37,899 nucleotides of DNA from assembly GCA_017963755.1 (NCBI GenBank), contig JAGCTF010000062.1:1-37899 (forward strand). The letters are read 5' to 3'. The position numbers were made by a program, and so were the translations under genes. Source of the DNA: Clostridia bacterium. Its GTDB lineage: Bacteria > Bacillota > Clostridia > UBA1212 > UBA1255. Position 1 is the first letter of the stretch. The number at the start of each line of letters is the position of its first letter. A model generated the notes under the pieces. The model was not told the DNA's origin. It worked only from the letters and a program-made list of their open reading frames with translations, and ran no database searches. Of the stretch, positions 24,104-31,589 are shown piece after piece.

Positions 24104-25207
24104 ATGGCACGTACAGGCAATTCAGTTACCGAACCGAAATACCTTATCCTCTACAAAAAAATAGCGAAAGATATTGCCGGCGGCATATATAAAGCGGGCG
24201 AAAAGCTTCCATCCAAACGCACGCTCTCAGAAGAACACGGAATGAGCCTTGTTACAGTTGAACACGCACTCGAATTGCTCGCGGACGAAGGATATATCCA
24301 GCCGCGGGAGCGCAGCGGCTATTACGTATCATTTGCACCCGGGCACTTCTCCCCTCCTGTAGCGAGCGCGTCAAAACAGGTTTTCGCCCCTATGAAAGCA
24401 GAAGATCTTCCGGGGCCGCTATTCCCTTTTTCTGCGTGGGCAAAAGCGATCAGGCTGATCCTTAGCGAACGTGACCGCCGTATATTCGAACGGTCCGCGT
24501 ACAACGGCCACGAAGAACTCCGGCGGGCAATTTCCGGTTTTCTCGCGCGCAGCCGCGGCATCGTATGCACCCAGGATCAGATAGTCATCGGCTCGGGCTC
24601 CGCATTCCTTTACGAACGCCTTATACAGCTGCTCGGGCGCGACAGGATATATGCCATAGAATCCCCTTCTTATCATATGATCGAACGCGTTTACAGATCG
24701 GAAAACGTCGATATAGAAATGCTGGCAGTAGGTAGCGACGGTATTCTTACAGAAGAACTTCTGAATACCCGCGCGTCCGTGCTTCACGTCACCCCGTACC
24801 GCAGTTTCCCCTCGGGAGTTACGGCCGATGCCGGAAAACGCGCTGAATATTTGGATTGGGCTTCAGAACAGGGACGTTATATCATCGAAGACGACGTAGA
24901 ATCCGAATTTACTGTATTGACAAAAAATTACGAACCGCTCTTTACTCTCGCGCAGAAGAAAAACATCATATATATGAACAGTTTTTCCGTGACGTTGTCC
25001 GCGGCATTACGAATATCATATATGATCCTTCCTGACAGTCTGACCGCAGCATATAAAGAAAAGGCAGGATTTTACTCCTGCCCTGTACCAACTTTTGAAC
25101 AGCTTATCCTGGCGGAATTCATCCGCTCCGGTGAATTTGAACGGTATATTAACCGCGTACGCCGTGAAAAACGCGCGCAGCTCAGGAAAAAAGACCAGGA
25201 AGCCTGA
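24104..25207 (+). CDS. MocR/PdxR-like regulator with degenerate aminotransferase domain
   Basis: Residues 8-78 form a GntR-type winged helix (KLPSKRTLSEEHGMSLVTVE, then GYIQPRERSGYYV); the rest resembles a fold-type I aminotransferase as in MocR regulators. ATG 24104 has AAGGGAG. Known MocR proteins bind PLP through a lysine in a 'FSKTLSP' motif; here the motif is NSFSVTLSAALRISYM with Val296 (codon GTG). The usual EDDYDSEF is EDDVESEF, losing the PLP-contacting tyrosine (Val265). The protein ends at residue 367 in the 'FERYINRVRREKRAQL' helix, so about 80-110 residues of the normal C-terminal subdomain are missing. The copA stop lies 14 bases beyond, leaving no room for a frameshifted remainder. 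It is likely still a DNA-binding regulator of the divergent kinase, but with altered or absent PLP sensing. Confidence 0.85.
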   Translation: MARTGNSVTEPKYLILYKKIAKDIAGGIYKAGEKLPSKRTLSEEHGMSLVTVEHALELLADEGYIQPRERSGYYVSFAPGHFSPPVASASKQVFAPMKAEDLPGPLFPFSAWAKAIRLILSERDRRIFERSAYNGHEELRRAISGFLARSRGIVCTQDQIVIGSGSAFLYERLIQLLGRDRIYAIESPSYHMIERVYRSENVDIEMLAVGSDGILTEELLNTRASVLHVTPYRSFPSGVTADAGKRAEYLDWASEQGRYIIEDDVESEFTVLTKNYEPLFTLAQKKNIIYMNSFSVTLSAALRISYMILPDSLTAAYKEKAGFYSCPVPTFEQLILAEFIRSGEFERYINRVRREKRAQLRKKDQEA

Positions 25208-25217
25208 ACGCTCAGGC
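25202..25217. terminator. Small hairpin between convergent regulator and copA genes
   Basis: GCCTGA-ACGC-TCAGGC forms a perfect six-base stem that includes the regulator stop codon and fills the gap to the copA stop. Neither strand has a T-run, so it is at best a weak or factor-assisted bidirectional terminator. Confidence 0.3.
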
Positions 25218-25221
25218 GGGT

Positions 25222-25443
25222 TCAAATTACTTTATAACCCTGCTCTTCTACCGCTTTCTTAAGCGTTTCTTCAGAGACGTCGCCCGAAAGAGTCACGGTG
25301 CATATATTCTTTTCATGATCAGGCGCAGCGCTTTCGACACCATCTATCGCCTCGAGCGCCTTCTTTACCCTTGCCTCACAATGCATGCACATCATACCTT
25401 CAACGTTAAGGGTAACCGTTTTCTTATTTTCTTCTTTATTCAT
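25222..25443 (-). CDS. Possible internally initiated CopZ-like chaperone (same frame as copA)
   Basis: Inside copA an ATG at 25443 is preceded by AGGAGG (25455-25460) with an 11-base spacer. Translation from it would give a 73-residue protein consisting of one HMA domain with GMMCMHC, the size and content of a free CopZ chaperone. Since it is in frame with copA, both a fused and a free form could be made. This is inference from the retained ribosome site; the spacer is slightly long and the site could be a relic of a once separate copZ gene. Confidence 0.4.
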   Translation of the reverse strand: MNKEENKKTVTLNVEGMMCMHCEARVKKALEAIDGVESAAPDHEKNICTVTLSGDVSEETLKKAVEEQGYKVI

Positions 25444-27798
25444 AACGATTTTTTCCTCCTCTTCTGACTTTAACGTTCCAACGTTATTTTCGCTTGAAAA
25501 ACCGTGCGCTTTTACGCGCTTTTTTCCGTGTATATTTACAAGATTCAGTCTGAGCGCATTCATGCAGACGCAGAAGCTAGACAGGCTCATTGCAAGCGCG
25601 CCGTACATTGGCTTCATCGCAAGCCCGAACAGGCCGATCGCGAGCGGAATGCATATGATATTATAAATAAATGCCCAGAACAGGTTCTCATATATATTGC
25701 GAATGACCGCACGGCTGAGCCTTACCGCCGCGACAGCGTCGGACAATCTGTTTTTAACGAGTACGATATCGGCCGCGTCTATGGCAACGTCCGCGCCTGC
25801 CCCTATGGCCAGCCCGGCGTCAGCGCTGACAAGTGCCGGAGCATCATTGATCCCGTCACCCACCATCGCAGTCTTCCCGCGCTTTTTAAGCTCATCGATC
25901 ACTTTCGCCTTTCCGTCCGGGCGCACTTCCGCAATGACCTCATCTACTCCCGCCGCTTTTCCGACCGCCGCCGCGGTGCGGGCATTGTCGCCGGTAAGCA
26001 TTATCACGGAGATATTCATTGCCCTCAGGTCGGATACCGCCTCCGCCGAATCTGCTCTTACGGTATCCTCTGTGCATATCATACCAAGGATCCTGCCGTT
26101 CTTCGCAAATACGAGCGGCGTTCTGCCCGCCATGGCTTCTTCATCCGCAAGTTTTTTTAAGTCTTCACTTATTCCGGCGACGCTGTCGATATACGAAACG
26201 CTTCCTCCGAGAAGCAGTTCTCCGTCTTCAGCATAAGCCTTCAGTCCGTTTCCCGGAAGCGCCTCGAAATCTCTCGCCGGCGCCGGTACTATTCCAAGCG
26301 AACGCGCATAAGAAACTACCGCTTTACCGAGCGGGTGTTCACTCCCTGCCTCCATCGAAGCAGCGAGTTCTACAAGCTGCGATCTGTCTACCCCTTCTGC
26401 GGGATAAACACGTGTCACGGAAGGTTCGCCGCTCGTAACTGTACCTGTTTTATCGAGTGCAGCAACTTTAACCCGCCCCAGGATCTCAAGCGACGCAGCG
26501 GTTTTGTACAGGATCCCGTTTTTAGCACCGACTCCGCTCCCCGCCATTATAGCAACCGGTGTAGCAAGTCCGAGCGCACACGGGCAGCTGATGACGAGCA
26601 CGGTTATAGCCCTTCCTATAGCGAAAGAAAACTGTTTTCCGGCGATCATCCAGCCCGCCAGCGTAAGCAAGGCGATCACAAGCACTGCAGGCACAAAAAT
26701 TCCGGAAACCTTATCCGCGATCCTTGCGAGCGGCGCTTTCGTAGCGGCGGCGTCCGACACAAGTTTTATGATCTGATTAAGCGTCGTATCCTGTCCGACG
26801 CGCGTCGCCCTGCAGCGAAGAAAGCCGGACTGGTTCACTGTTCCGGTATACACACCGTCACCGGGCTGTTTGTCCACCGGAACGCTCTCGCCCGTAAGCG
26901 CGGATTCGTTCACGGCTCCGGACCCTTCAGTAACGACGCCGTCCACCGGGAAATTTTCACCCGGCCGGACAACAAATATATCCCCTTCTTTTACGTCCGC
27001 GACAGGAACTTCACGTTCCTCGCCGTCCCTAATGACCGCGGCAGTCTTCGGGGTCAATTTAAAGAGCCCTTTCAGCGCGTCGGTCGTTCTGCCTTTCGAT
27101 TTGGCCTCTAAAAGTTTCCCTACTGTGATCAGGGTCAGTATCATCGCAGCCGATTCAAAATACAGATTCATATGGTATGCCATAACTGCTTCGGCATTTC
27201 CCTTTGCACTCTGGCTGATCATCAGAAGGAGCTGTACAGCGGAATACACAAAAGCGGTACCGGAGCCCAGCGCGACCAGCGTGTCCATATTCGGACCGCC
27301 GTGAAACAGTGCCTTAGCTCCGCTGATAAAGAATTTCTGGTTTATCACCATGACGACAGCCGCGAGCATCATCTGAACGACACCGGAAAACACGGGATCG
27401 TCAAACGCGGCAGGCAGCGGCCAGTTCCACATCATATGCCCCATCGAGCAATACATCAGTATAAGCAGGACAACGGCAGATGCGATGAGTCTGCGTATCA
27501 GTTTCGGGCTTTCCCGGTCCTTTAGCGCTTCTTCCCGCGGGTCAACGCCTCCGTTTTTTTCTGAAGCCCTGCCGCTTTCACGGACGGCATAATTCTCTTC
27601 AGCGCTGAGAGCAGCGCCGTATCCTGCGTTTTCGACCGCGCTGATGATCTGTTCAGGACTCGCATCGCCTTCTACACCCATAGTGTTCGTAAGCAGACTG
27701 ACAGAGCAGGATGAGACTCCTTCAACTTTTGAAACAGCCTTTTCAACTCTCGCACTGCACGCTGCGCAGCTCATTCCTGTGATCGTATATTTAGTCAT
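25222..27798 (-). CDS. copA: Copper-translocating P1B-type ATPase with fused C-terminal CopZ-like domain
   Basis: CopA pumps Cu(I) out of the cytoplasm. The 858-residue protein has an N-terminal heavy-metal-associated domain (GMSCAAC, 8-14), eight predicted membrane helices, the actuator TGES (302-305), the Cu(I) transport motif CPC (405-407), the phosphorylation motif DKTGT (449-453), SEHP (486-489) and GDGINDAP (647-654). After the last helix a charged linker leads into a second HMA domain (GMMCMHC, 801-807) that looks like the copper chaperone CopZ. The linker retains an AGGAGG and ATG (Met786), suggesting a former or still active separate start. No CsoR or CopY regulator is adjacent. It ends 14 bases from the convergent regulator gene. 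Confidence 0.93.
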   Translation of the reverse strand: MTKYTITGMSCAACSARVEKAVSKVEGVSSCSVSLLTNTMGVEGDASPEQIISAVENAGYGAALSAEENYAVRESGRASEKNGGVDPREEALKDRESPKLIRRLIASAVVLLILMYCSMGHMMWNWPLPAAFDDPVFSGVVQMMLAAVVMVINQKFFISGAKALFHGGPNMDTLVALGSGTAFVYSAVQLLLMISQSAKGNAEAVMAYHMNLYFESAAMILTLITVGKLLEAKSKGRTTDALKGLFKLTPKTAAVIRDGEEREVPVADVKEGDIFVVRPGENFPVDGVVTEGSGAVNESALTGESVPVDKQPGDGVYTGTVNQSGFLRCRATRVGQDTTLNQIIKLVSDAAATKAPLARIADKVSGIFVPAVLVIALLTLAGWMIAGKQFSFAIGRAITVLVISCPCALGLATPVAIMAGSGVGAKNGILYKTAASLEILGRVKVAALDKTGTVTSGEPSVTRVYPAEGVDRSQLVELAASMEAGSEHPLGKAVVSYARSLGIVPAPARDFEALPGNGLKAYAEDGELLLGGSVSYIDSVAGISEDLKKLADEEAMAGRTPLVFAKNGRILGMICTEDTVRADSAEAVSDLRAMNISVIMLTGDNARTAAAVGKAAGVDEVIAEVRPDGKAKVIDELKKRGKTAMVGDGINDAPALVSADAGLAIGAGADVAIDAADIVLVKNRLSDAVAAVRLSRAVIRNIYENLFWAFIYNIICIPLAIGLFGLAMKPMYGALAMSLSSFCVCMNALRLNLVNIHGKKRVKAHGFSSENNVGTLKSEEEEKIVMNKEENKKTVTLNVEGMMCMHCEARVKKALEAIDGVESAAPDHEKNICTVTLSGDVSEETLKKAVEEQGYKVI

Positions 27799-27841
27799 TT
27801 TGTAACATCCTGTTTTAAAACACGGTTCCGCCCTGGCTTCA

Positions 27842-27863
27842 GAAAAACGCCCGGTTTCCGGAC
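27842..27863 (-). terminator. Probable terminator after the hydroxyacid dehydrogenase gene
   Basis: On the minus strand GTCCGG-AAA-CCGGGC (one G-U pair) is followed by GTTTTTC, immediately after the dehydrogenase stop and before copA. The stem is short, so partial read-through into copA is possible. Confidence 0.5.
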
Positions 27864-27871
27864 CGTCAGTT

Positions 27872-28870
27872 TTATGCCATCGTTTTCAGCATCTCCGCCG
27901 TCACTTCATAAGAAAGAGGCTCCCCGGAAACAAACGCTCTGAATTCCGAAAGCATATACTCTCCCATACGCATAACTTCGTTTCCGGAACTGCCTGCGAT
28001 ATGAGGCGTCAGTATCACGTTCGGCAGAGAGTAGAATAAATGGCCTTTTTCGGGGGGTTCCGGCCAGGTGACGTCAAGTATAGCCACAATGTCTTTCCGT
28101 GCCTCTAATGCCCTGCAAAGGCCGTTTTCATCGACCTGGGCGCCCCTGCCGGTATTTATGAACGTCGAATACGGCGGTAATTTATCAAACAGCTCTCCTG
28201 TCAGCATTCCGCGTGTCTCGGCGTTATTCGCAGTATGATTCGAGACGGTCCTGCATGAAGCAAAAAGTTCTTCCAGGGAATCGGTTTTACGCGCGCCAAG
28301 TTCCGCCGCTCTTTCATAGCTCAGGAACGGATCGTACACCGTCACGTTCAGCCTGTGTTTTAACAGGTTCCCTATAACACCGCTGCCTATGGCACCTGCT
28401 CCGATTATTCCGACAGAGCAGCTGAAATTTCCGGGAAAGTGCGTGAAGATCTTTTTAGCATCCTGGTAGCTTTGAGACTCTTTAGAAACAGCGGAATGAA
28501 AGAAGCCCTTGTTCGCAAGCAATATAAGCGAAGTCGTATATTCTATTACCGGGACCGCATTGGCTTTCCATGCGCTGAACAGCCTGACGCCGCGAGAGAG
28601 GAGCGGACGGGCAAATGTCTGCACTGAACCGGCGCCGTAAAAAACGGCTTTCAGCGAAGGAAAATATTTATTAAGAGTCTCCTCGTCCAGAGAAGGAAAT
28701 CCCCACGTCGTGAAGATGTGGTCCACGTCCGAAAGATCGGTTTTACCAAGATCAGCCGCTGAATAAACAGTGCCGGCGTCAAGTTTAGCCTCTTCCGTTA
28801 AAGCACTGCAAACTTCAGCCGAGTAAACTCTCACTATCTGAGTTCTGTCACCCAAAAAAACGGATCTCAT
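27872..28870 (-). CDS. D-isomer-specific 2-hydroxyacid dehydrogenase family protein
   Basis: The 332-residue protein has the two-domain layout of the family. A split substrate domain flanks a Rossmann domain with 'SVGIIGAGAIGSGVIGNLL' around 153-171. The catalytic Arg is in NTGRGAQVDE and the His in TPHIAGSSG, with DVTWPEPP between them, where the family usually has DVFxxEP. NAD(P)-dependent reduction of a 2-keto acid or the reverse is expected; the substrate cannot be predicted. The start ATG has AAGGA. It lies 15 bases after the ImmA/IrrE gene, so it is probably in the same transcript, an unusual partner for a metallopeptidase. Confidence 0.87.
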   Translation of the reverse strand: MRSVFLGDRTQIVRVYSAEVCSALTEEAKLDAGTVYSAADLGKTDLSDVDHIFTTWGFPSLDEETLNKYFPSLKAVFYGAGSVQTFARPLLSRGVRLFSAWKANAVPVIEYTTSLILLANKGFFHSAVSKESQSYQDAKKIFTHFPGNFSCSVGIIGAGAIGSGVIGNLLKHRLNVTVYDPFLSYERAAELGARKTDSLEELFASCRTVSNHTANNAETRGMLTGELFDKLPPYSTFINTGRGAQVDENGLCRALEARKDIVAILDVTWPEPPEKGHLFYSLPNVILTPHIAGSSGNEVMRMGEYMLSEFRAFVSGEPLSYEVTAEMLKTMA

Positions 28871-28885
28871 AAAGCGCCGTCCTTA

Positions 28886-29392
28886 TCAATATTTCAAAAA
28901 ATTCGCTTTATGTTCAAAAGCAGTGATACGGTATCCCCTGTTTTTGAGCATTCTGCTTTTCAGTATGACCATATTAGGATCGGTATTAAGCCGCCTGGCA
29001 ACGTTTTCGACGCTCTCGCCTTCACGGGCAAGTTCCATAAACTCTTCGTCGTCGATCAGCAGCGTGGCAGCGAACCGGTTGGCTTCGAGTTCCGTCCGGT
29101 CAATAAGGTCAACGACTTCGGAATCCTGTATGAAACTGTATTTAGCCTGTTCCCGGTGAAGCTGATCGTGGCCAAGTTCGTGGGCGCATACCAGTCTGCG
29201 CATATTCGTATCGAGCCGGTCGCTTAGTACGATGTACCGGTTTCTCTTTATATATACGTACATGCCCTTTAGGGATCCTATGTCGTCAGTCTGCACCGTA
29301 ATACCGAGGCAATCACACAGTTCAAAGGGATCTGAAGTGTAAAATTTTTTTGAAAGAGCGATCGCTTTCTGCTCAATATAATCAACTGCCAA
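28886..29392 (-). CDS. ImmA/IrrE family metallo-endopeptidase
   Basis: These zinc peptidases cleave XRE-type repressors, as ImmA does to ImmR in ICEBs1 and IrrE to DdrO in Deinococcus. TTG 29392 is chosen because a perfect GGAGGTGA stands seven bases upstream, while the ATG at 29431 has no site. The 168-residue product has HELGH at 71-75 and the downstream glutamate ligand in ELEANRFA (about 102-104), followed by the typical 'LAREGESVENVARRLNTD' helix region. A gene for an XRE regulator, its likely substrate, ends 326 bases upstream on the same strand. The intervening DNA is repeat-rich. Confidence 0.87.
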   Translation of the reverse strand: MAVDYIEQKAIALSKKFYTSDPFELCDCLGITVQTDDIGSLKGMYVYIKRNRYIVLSDRLDTNMRRLVCAHELGHDQLHREQAKYSFIQDSEVVDLIDRTELEANRFAATLLIDDEEFMELAREGESVENVARRLNTDPNMVILKSRMLKNRGYRITAFEHKANFLKY

Positions 29393-29718
29393 AAAATCAC
29401 CTCCGGCGGAAGATCGCCGGTATTTTACCATTTATGGAGAATAAAAACAACTGAGAACTAACAGTTCAGAGTTTAGAGTTAAGGGTTCAGAGGCGAACCG
29501 AGTGATGGCACGAATTTTGGGTCTCATGCGTTCCCTTCATTAATTCGCATTTCGGTCAAACAAAATTCTTAGCCATTCACTCGGCTTCGCAGAAGTTCAA
29601 ATGGTGTTTAGGGAGTTCAGAGTTAAGAGTTAAGGGTTAACAATAAACCAGCAGCAGACAGCTATAAGCCGGCGGCCGTGAACCGAAGTGTTTTTGTTCC
29701 TTGTTTTTCAGCTCCCGC
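29393..29718. repeat. Repeat-rich gap: large imperfect palindrome flanked by direct repeats
   Basis: No gene is seen in this 326-base gap. A nested palindrome spans 29493-29590. Outer arms are GCGAACCGAGTGATGGC (29493-29509) and GCCATTCACTCGGCTTCGC (29572-29590), middle arms GAATTTTG (29512-29519) and CAAAATTC (29561-29568), and inner arms ATGCG (29526-29530) and CGCAT (29546-29550). It is flanked by near-identical GTTCAGAGTT(T/A)AGAGTTAAGGGTT motifs in direct orientation (29463-29492 and 29614-29641). The layout resembles a miniature mobile or intergenic repeat element, or a long RNA hairpin. A shorter copy of the flank motif is at 90-110. Confidence 0.6.
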
Positions 29719-30117
29719 TCAGTCGTTTTTTCTGTACTTTGCTCTGTTTTTTGCTTTGGAATCCCAGTAAAGTTCGTTCAGTTTGCGGATAACTTTATCC
29801 TTATCATCTTCACTGAGTCTTCCGCCCGCGAACATCGCTCCGGCGCTGGCGAGCAGATTCTTAACTTCTTTCGCAGCACTCACGCCGCCGCGCTCAGCAG
29901 CCTCCTGAACGTATCTGTCCTCGTCGGAAAACAGAAAATCGACAGACGTATTGAATATCATAGCAAACCTCGAAATGATCTCAGTCTGCTTCGGATAACA
30001 TCTGCCCTGCTCGTAATTGATAATAGTCCTCTTAGTAACATCGGCAAGCTCAGCGAGCCTCTCCTGCGTATACCCTGCCGAAAGGCGCAAATCTTTAAGT
30101 TTCTCTCCGAACGTCAT
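29719..30117 (-). CDS. XRE family transcriptional regulator
   Basis: ATG 30117 has GGAGGT upstream; the longer frame would run through its own promoter. The 132-residue protein has a Cro/CI-type helix-turn-helix at 4-62 (LKDLRLSAGYTQERLAELAD, then RTIINYEQGRCYPK) and a C-terminal region of about 65 residues, predicted helical and charged, without a recognised domain. The gene has its own promoter and an operator-like palindrome over the -10 box, suggesting autorepression. The downstream ImmA/IrrE-type peptidase on the same strand suggests an ImmR-ImmA-like, cleavage-controlled switch. No integrase or phage genes were found nearby. Confidence 0.87.
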   Translation of the reverse strand: MTFGEKLKDLRLSAGYTQERLAELADVTKRTIINYEQGRCYPKQTEIISRFAMIFNTSVDFLFSDEDRYVQEAAERGGVSAAKEVKNLLASAGAMFAGGRLSEDDKDKVIRKLNELYWDSKAKNRAKYRKND

Positions 30118-30130
30118 GGTCAATACCTCC

Positions 30131-30172
30131 GTGCACAATGCTGGTGAAACGAATTTCACCGACATTATGCAC
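30131..30172. promoter_or_regulatory. Nested palindromic operator of the XRE gene
   Basis: Outer arms GTGCACAATG (30131-30140) and CATTATGCAC (30163-30172) match at nine of ten positions. Inside, GGTGAAA and TTTCACC (30143-30160) are perfect seven-base arms around a four-base centre. The outer arm contains the -10 box, so a bound repressor would block the promoter; the transcript could alternatively form a hairpin in the leader. Confidence 0.6.
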
Positions 30173-30192
30173 CAAAATTCATGCGTTGTCAA
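30164..30192 (-). promoter_or_regulatory. Promoter of the XRE regulator gene
   Basis: On the minus strand TTGACA (30187-30192) and CATAAT (30164-30169) are 17 bases apart. The -35 box overlaps the stop codon of gltS (30189-30191). Confidence 0.7.
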
Positions 30193-31589
30193 TCACTTTT
30201 TTTGCTTTTCTTAAAAATTTTTCCGAACAGTATACTTCTGAAAAGGATCAGGTTCATGACCGCAAAGAATCCGATAAGGATCAGGAGCGTAAGAAGCGGC
30301 TTCGTCGCCGCCAGCGTAGCGAGCAGCATCATCGGGAATCCGAATACGATCGCCGGGAAATTCTGGTAGACCATATTGTCAGCGGCGGGGGTTTTAAAGT
30401 CTCCGTCGATCTCGCGCAGCAGTATGACGCCCGTGCTCGCCGTACCGGTAAGCATTCCGTACATCATAAGGAACTGCTCCTGCGGATATTCGGGGAACAG
30501 CACTTTTGCCACAAGATAGTTGTAGAAATACGTGATTATCATACCGGTAAGGCCCATTATCAGGATGATGCCCCAGTATTTTTCGAGGAGGCCGAAACGG
30601 ATCGCCGCGATACCCGCAACGACCATGATATCAAAGAAGAAATTGCTCGTGCGCGTCATAAGGAAATTGTCCGTATACTCTTTTTTCACGAGCTTTCCTT
30701 TCTTCAGAAGCTTGAGCAGCGCCTTTATGAGAGTTGCGCTCAGTACGCCGATCAGGAAGTTGAATCCGAAAATGACTGATTTCATGCCCGGAAGCAGCGC
30801 GCCGAGGCCGGTCATAAGCAGATAAGTGATAACGTATGCGACAGCGATCAGGGCGACCTGGATAGTAAGTTTATCGATGCTTTCATTCATCGGAAGGTCC
30901 TGGTCAGTCGCCTGAGCGTGCGCTTCGCCGGAAGCCTTGGGAGCATCCTGAACTTTCACCTTACCCCTGAACTTCAGAATATTCAGGTGGATGACGCCGC
31001 CGATCGATGCGCAAATGAAACCGAGCGCAGCGATGGTCAGACCGAAGCTCTTGCCGCCGGTAAACCCGTAGTCATTCTCAAAAATACCGCCGTAGTTGAG
31101 CGCCTGGCCCGTTCCCTGTCCGTATCCGAAAGGAAGCAGCACTCCGGAGCCGGGGAAAAAGCCGGTAACTATCATTGCCGCGACAATAGTAATGCCGAGC
31201 CCGAATATGCCCTGGAGAATGTATGTCGATACGGTCGTAACGCCGGTATTGAATATTTCGGACGTGCGTTTTTTGGTCAATTTACCTCCTGACGGTTTGA
31301 ATGCGGAGGCAATAAATCCGAGCGCCAGGCAGTGGTAAGTTATTACTTCGAGCGCCGCGGTGCCGTTGTTCCCGAAAAGTTTCGTATCGAACATCACGTT
31401 TCCCGTGATAAGCTTATAGATCCACGCAACAAGTATAAGCAGTCCTCCCGCGAGCACCGACGTCGGTATGAGAGATTTGCGAAGCAGCGGGATCGATCTT
31501 CTAAGAACGTTGGCCGCCAGCAGACTGAGCAGCAGCACGGCAATAATATTAAAACTGCTCCATACGTTAAAGTCCCAGAAATTGTCCAT
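30189..31589 (-). CDS. gltS: Sodium/glutamate symporter GltS family
   Basis: The 466-residue membrane protein has about 10-12 helices in two inverted halves, with the family's glycine-rich pore loops 'PFGYGQGTGQALNYGG' in the first half and 'YGMLTGTASTGVILLREID' in the second. GltS proteins import glutamate with sodium. The central hydrophilic loop (about residues 205-235) and polar C-terminus are as expected. ATG 31589 has AGGAGA, located inside the end of the upstream acyltransferase gene, with a 23-base coding overlap. The two are therefore translationally coupled. Substrate could be glutamate or a related acidic compound. Confidence 0.85.
   Translation of the reverse strand: MDNFWDFNVWSSFNIIAVLLLSLLAANVLRRSIPLLRKSLIPTSVLAGGLLILVAWIYKLITGNVMFDTKLFGNNGTAALEVITYHCLALGFIASAFKPSGGKLTKKRTSEIFNTGVTTVSTYILQGIFGLGITIVAAMIVTGFFPGSGVLLPFGYGQGTGQALNYGGIFENDYGFTGGKSFGLTIAALGFICASIGGVIHLNILKFRGKVKVQDAPKASGEAHAQATDQDLPMNESIDKLTIQVALIAVAYVITYLLMTGLGALLPGMKSVIFGFNFLIGVLSATLIKALLKLLKKGKLVKKEYTDNFLMTRTSNFFFDIMVVAGIAAIRFGLLEKYWGIILIMGLTGMIITYFYNYLVAKVLFPEYPQEQFLMMYGMLTGTASTGVILLREIDGDFKTPAADNMVYQNFPAIVFGFPMMLLATLAATKPLLTLLILIGFFAVMNLILFRSILFGKIFKKSKKSD

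Noticed and set aside
28886-30192. Prophage or integrative element because of the XRE-ImmA pair
   Set aside because: No integrase, excisionase, attachment repeats or phage structural genes were found on either side.
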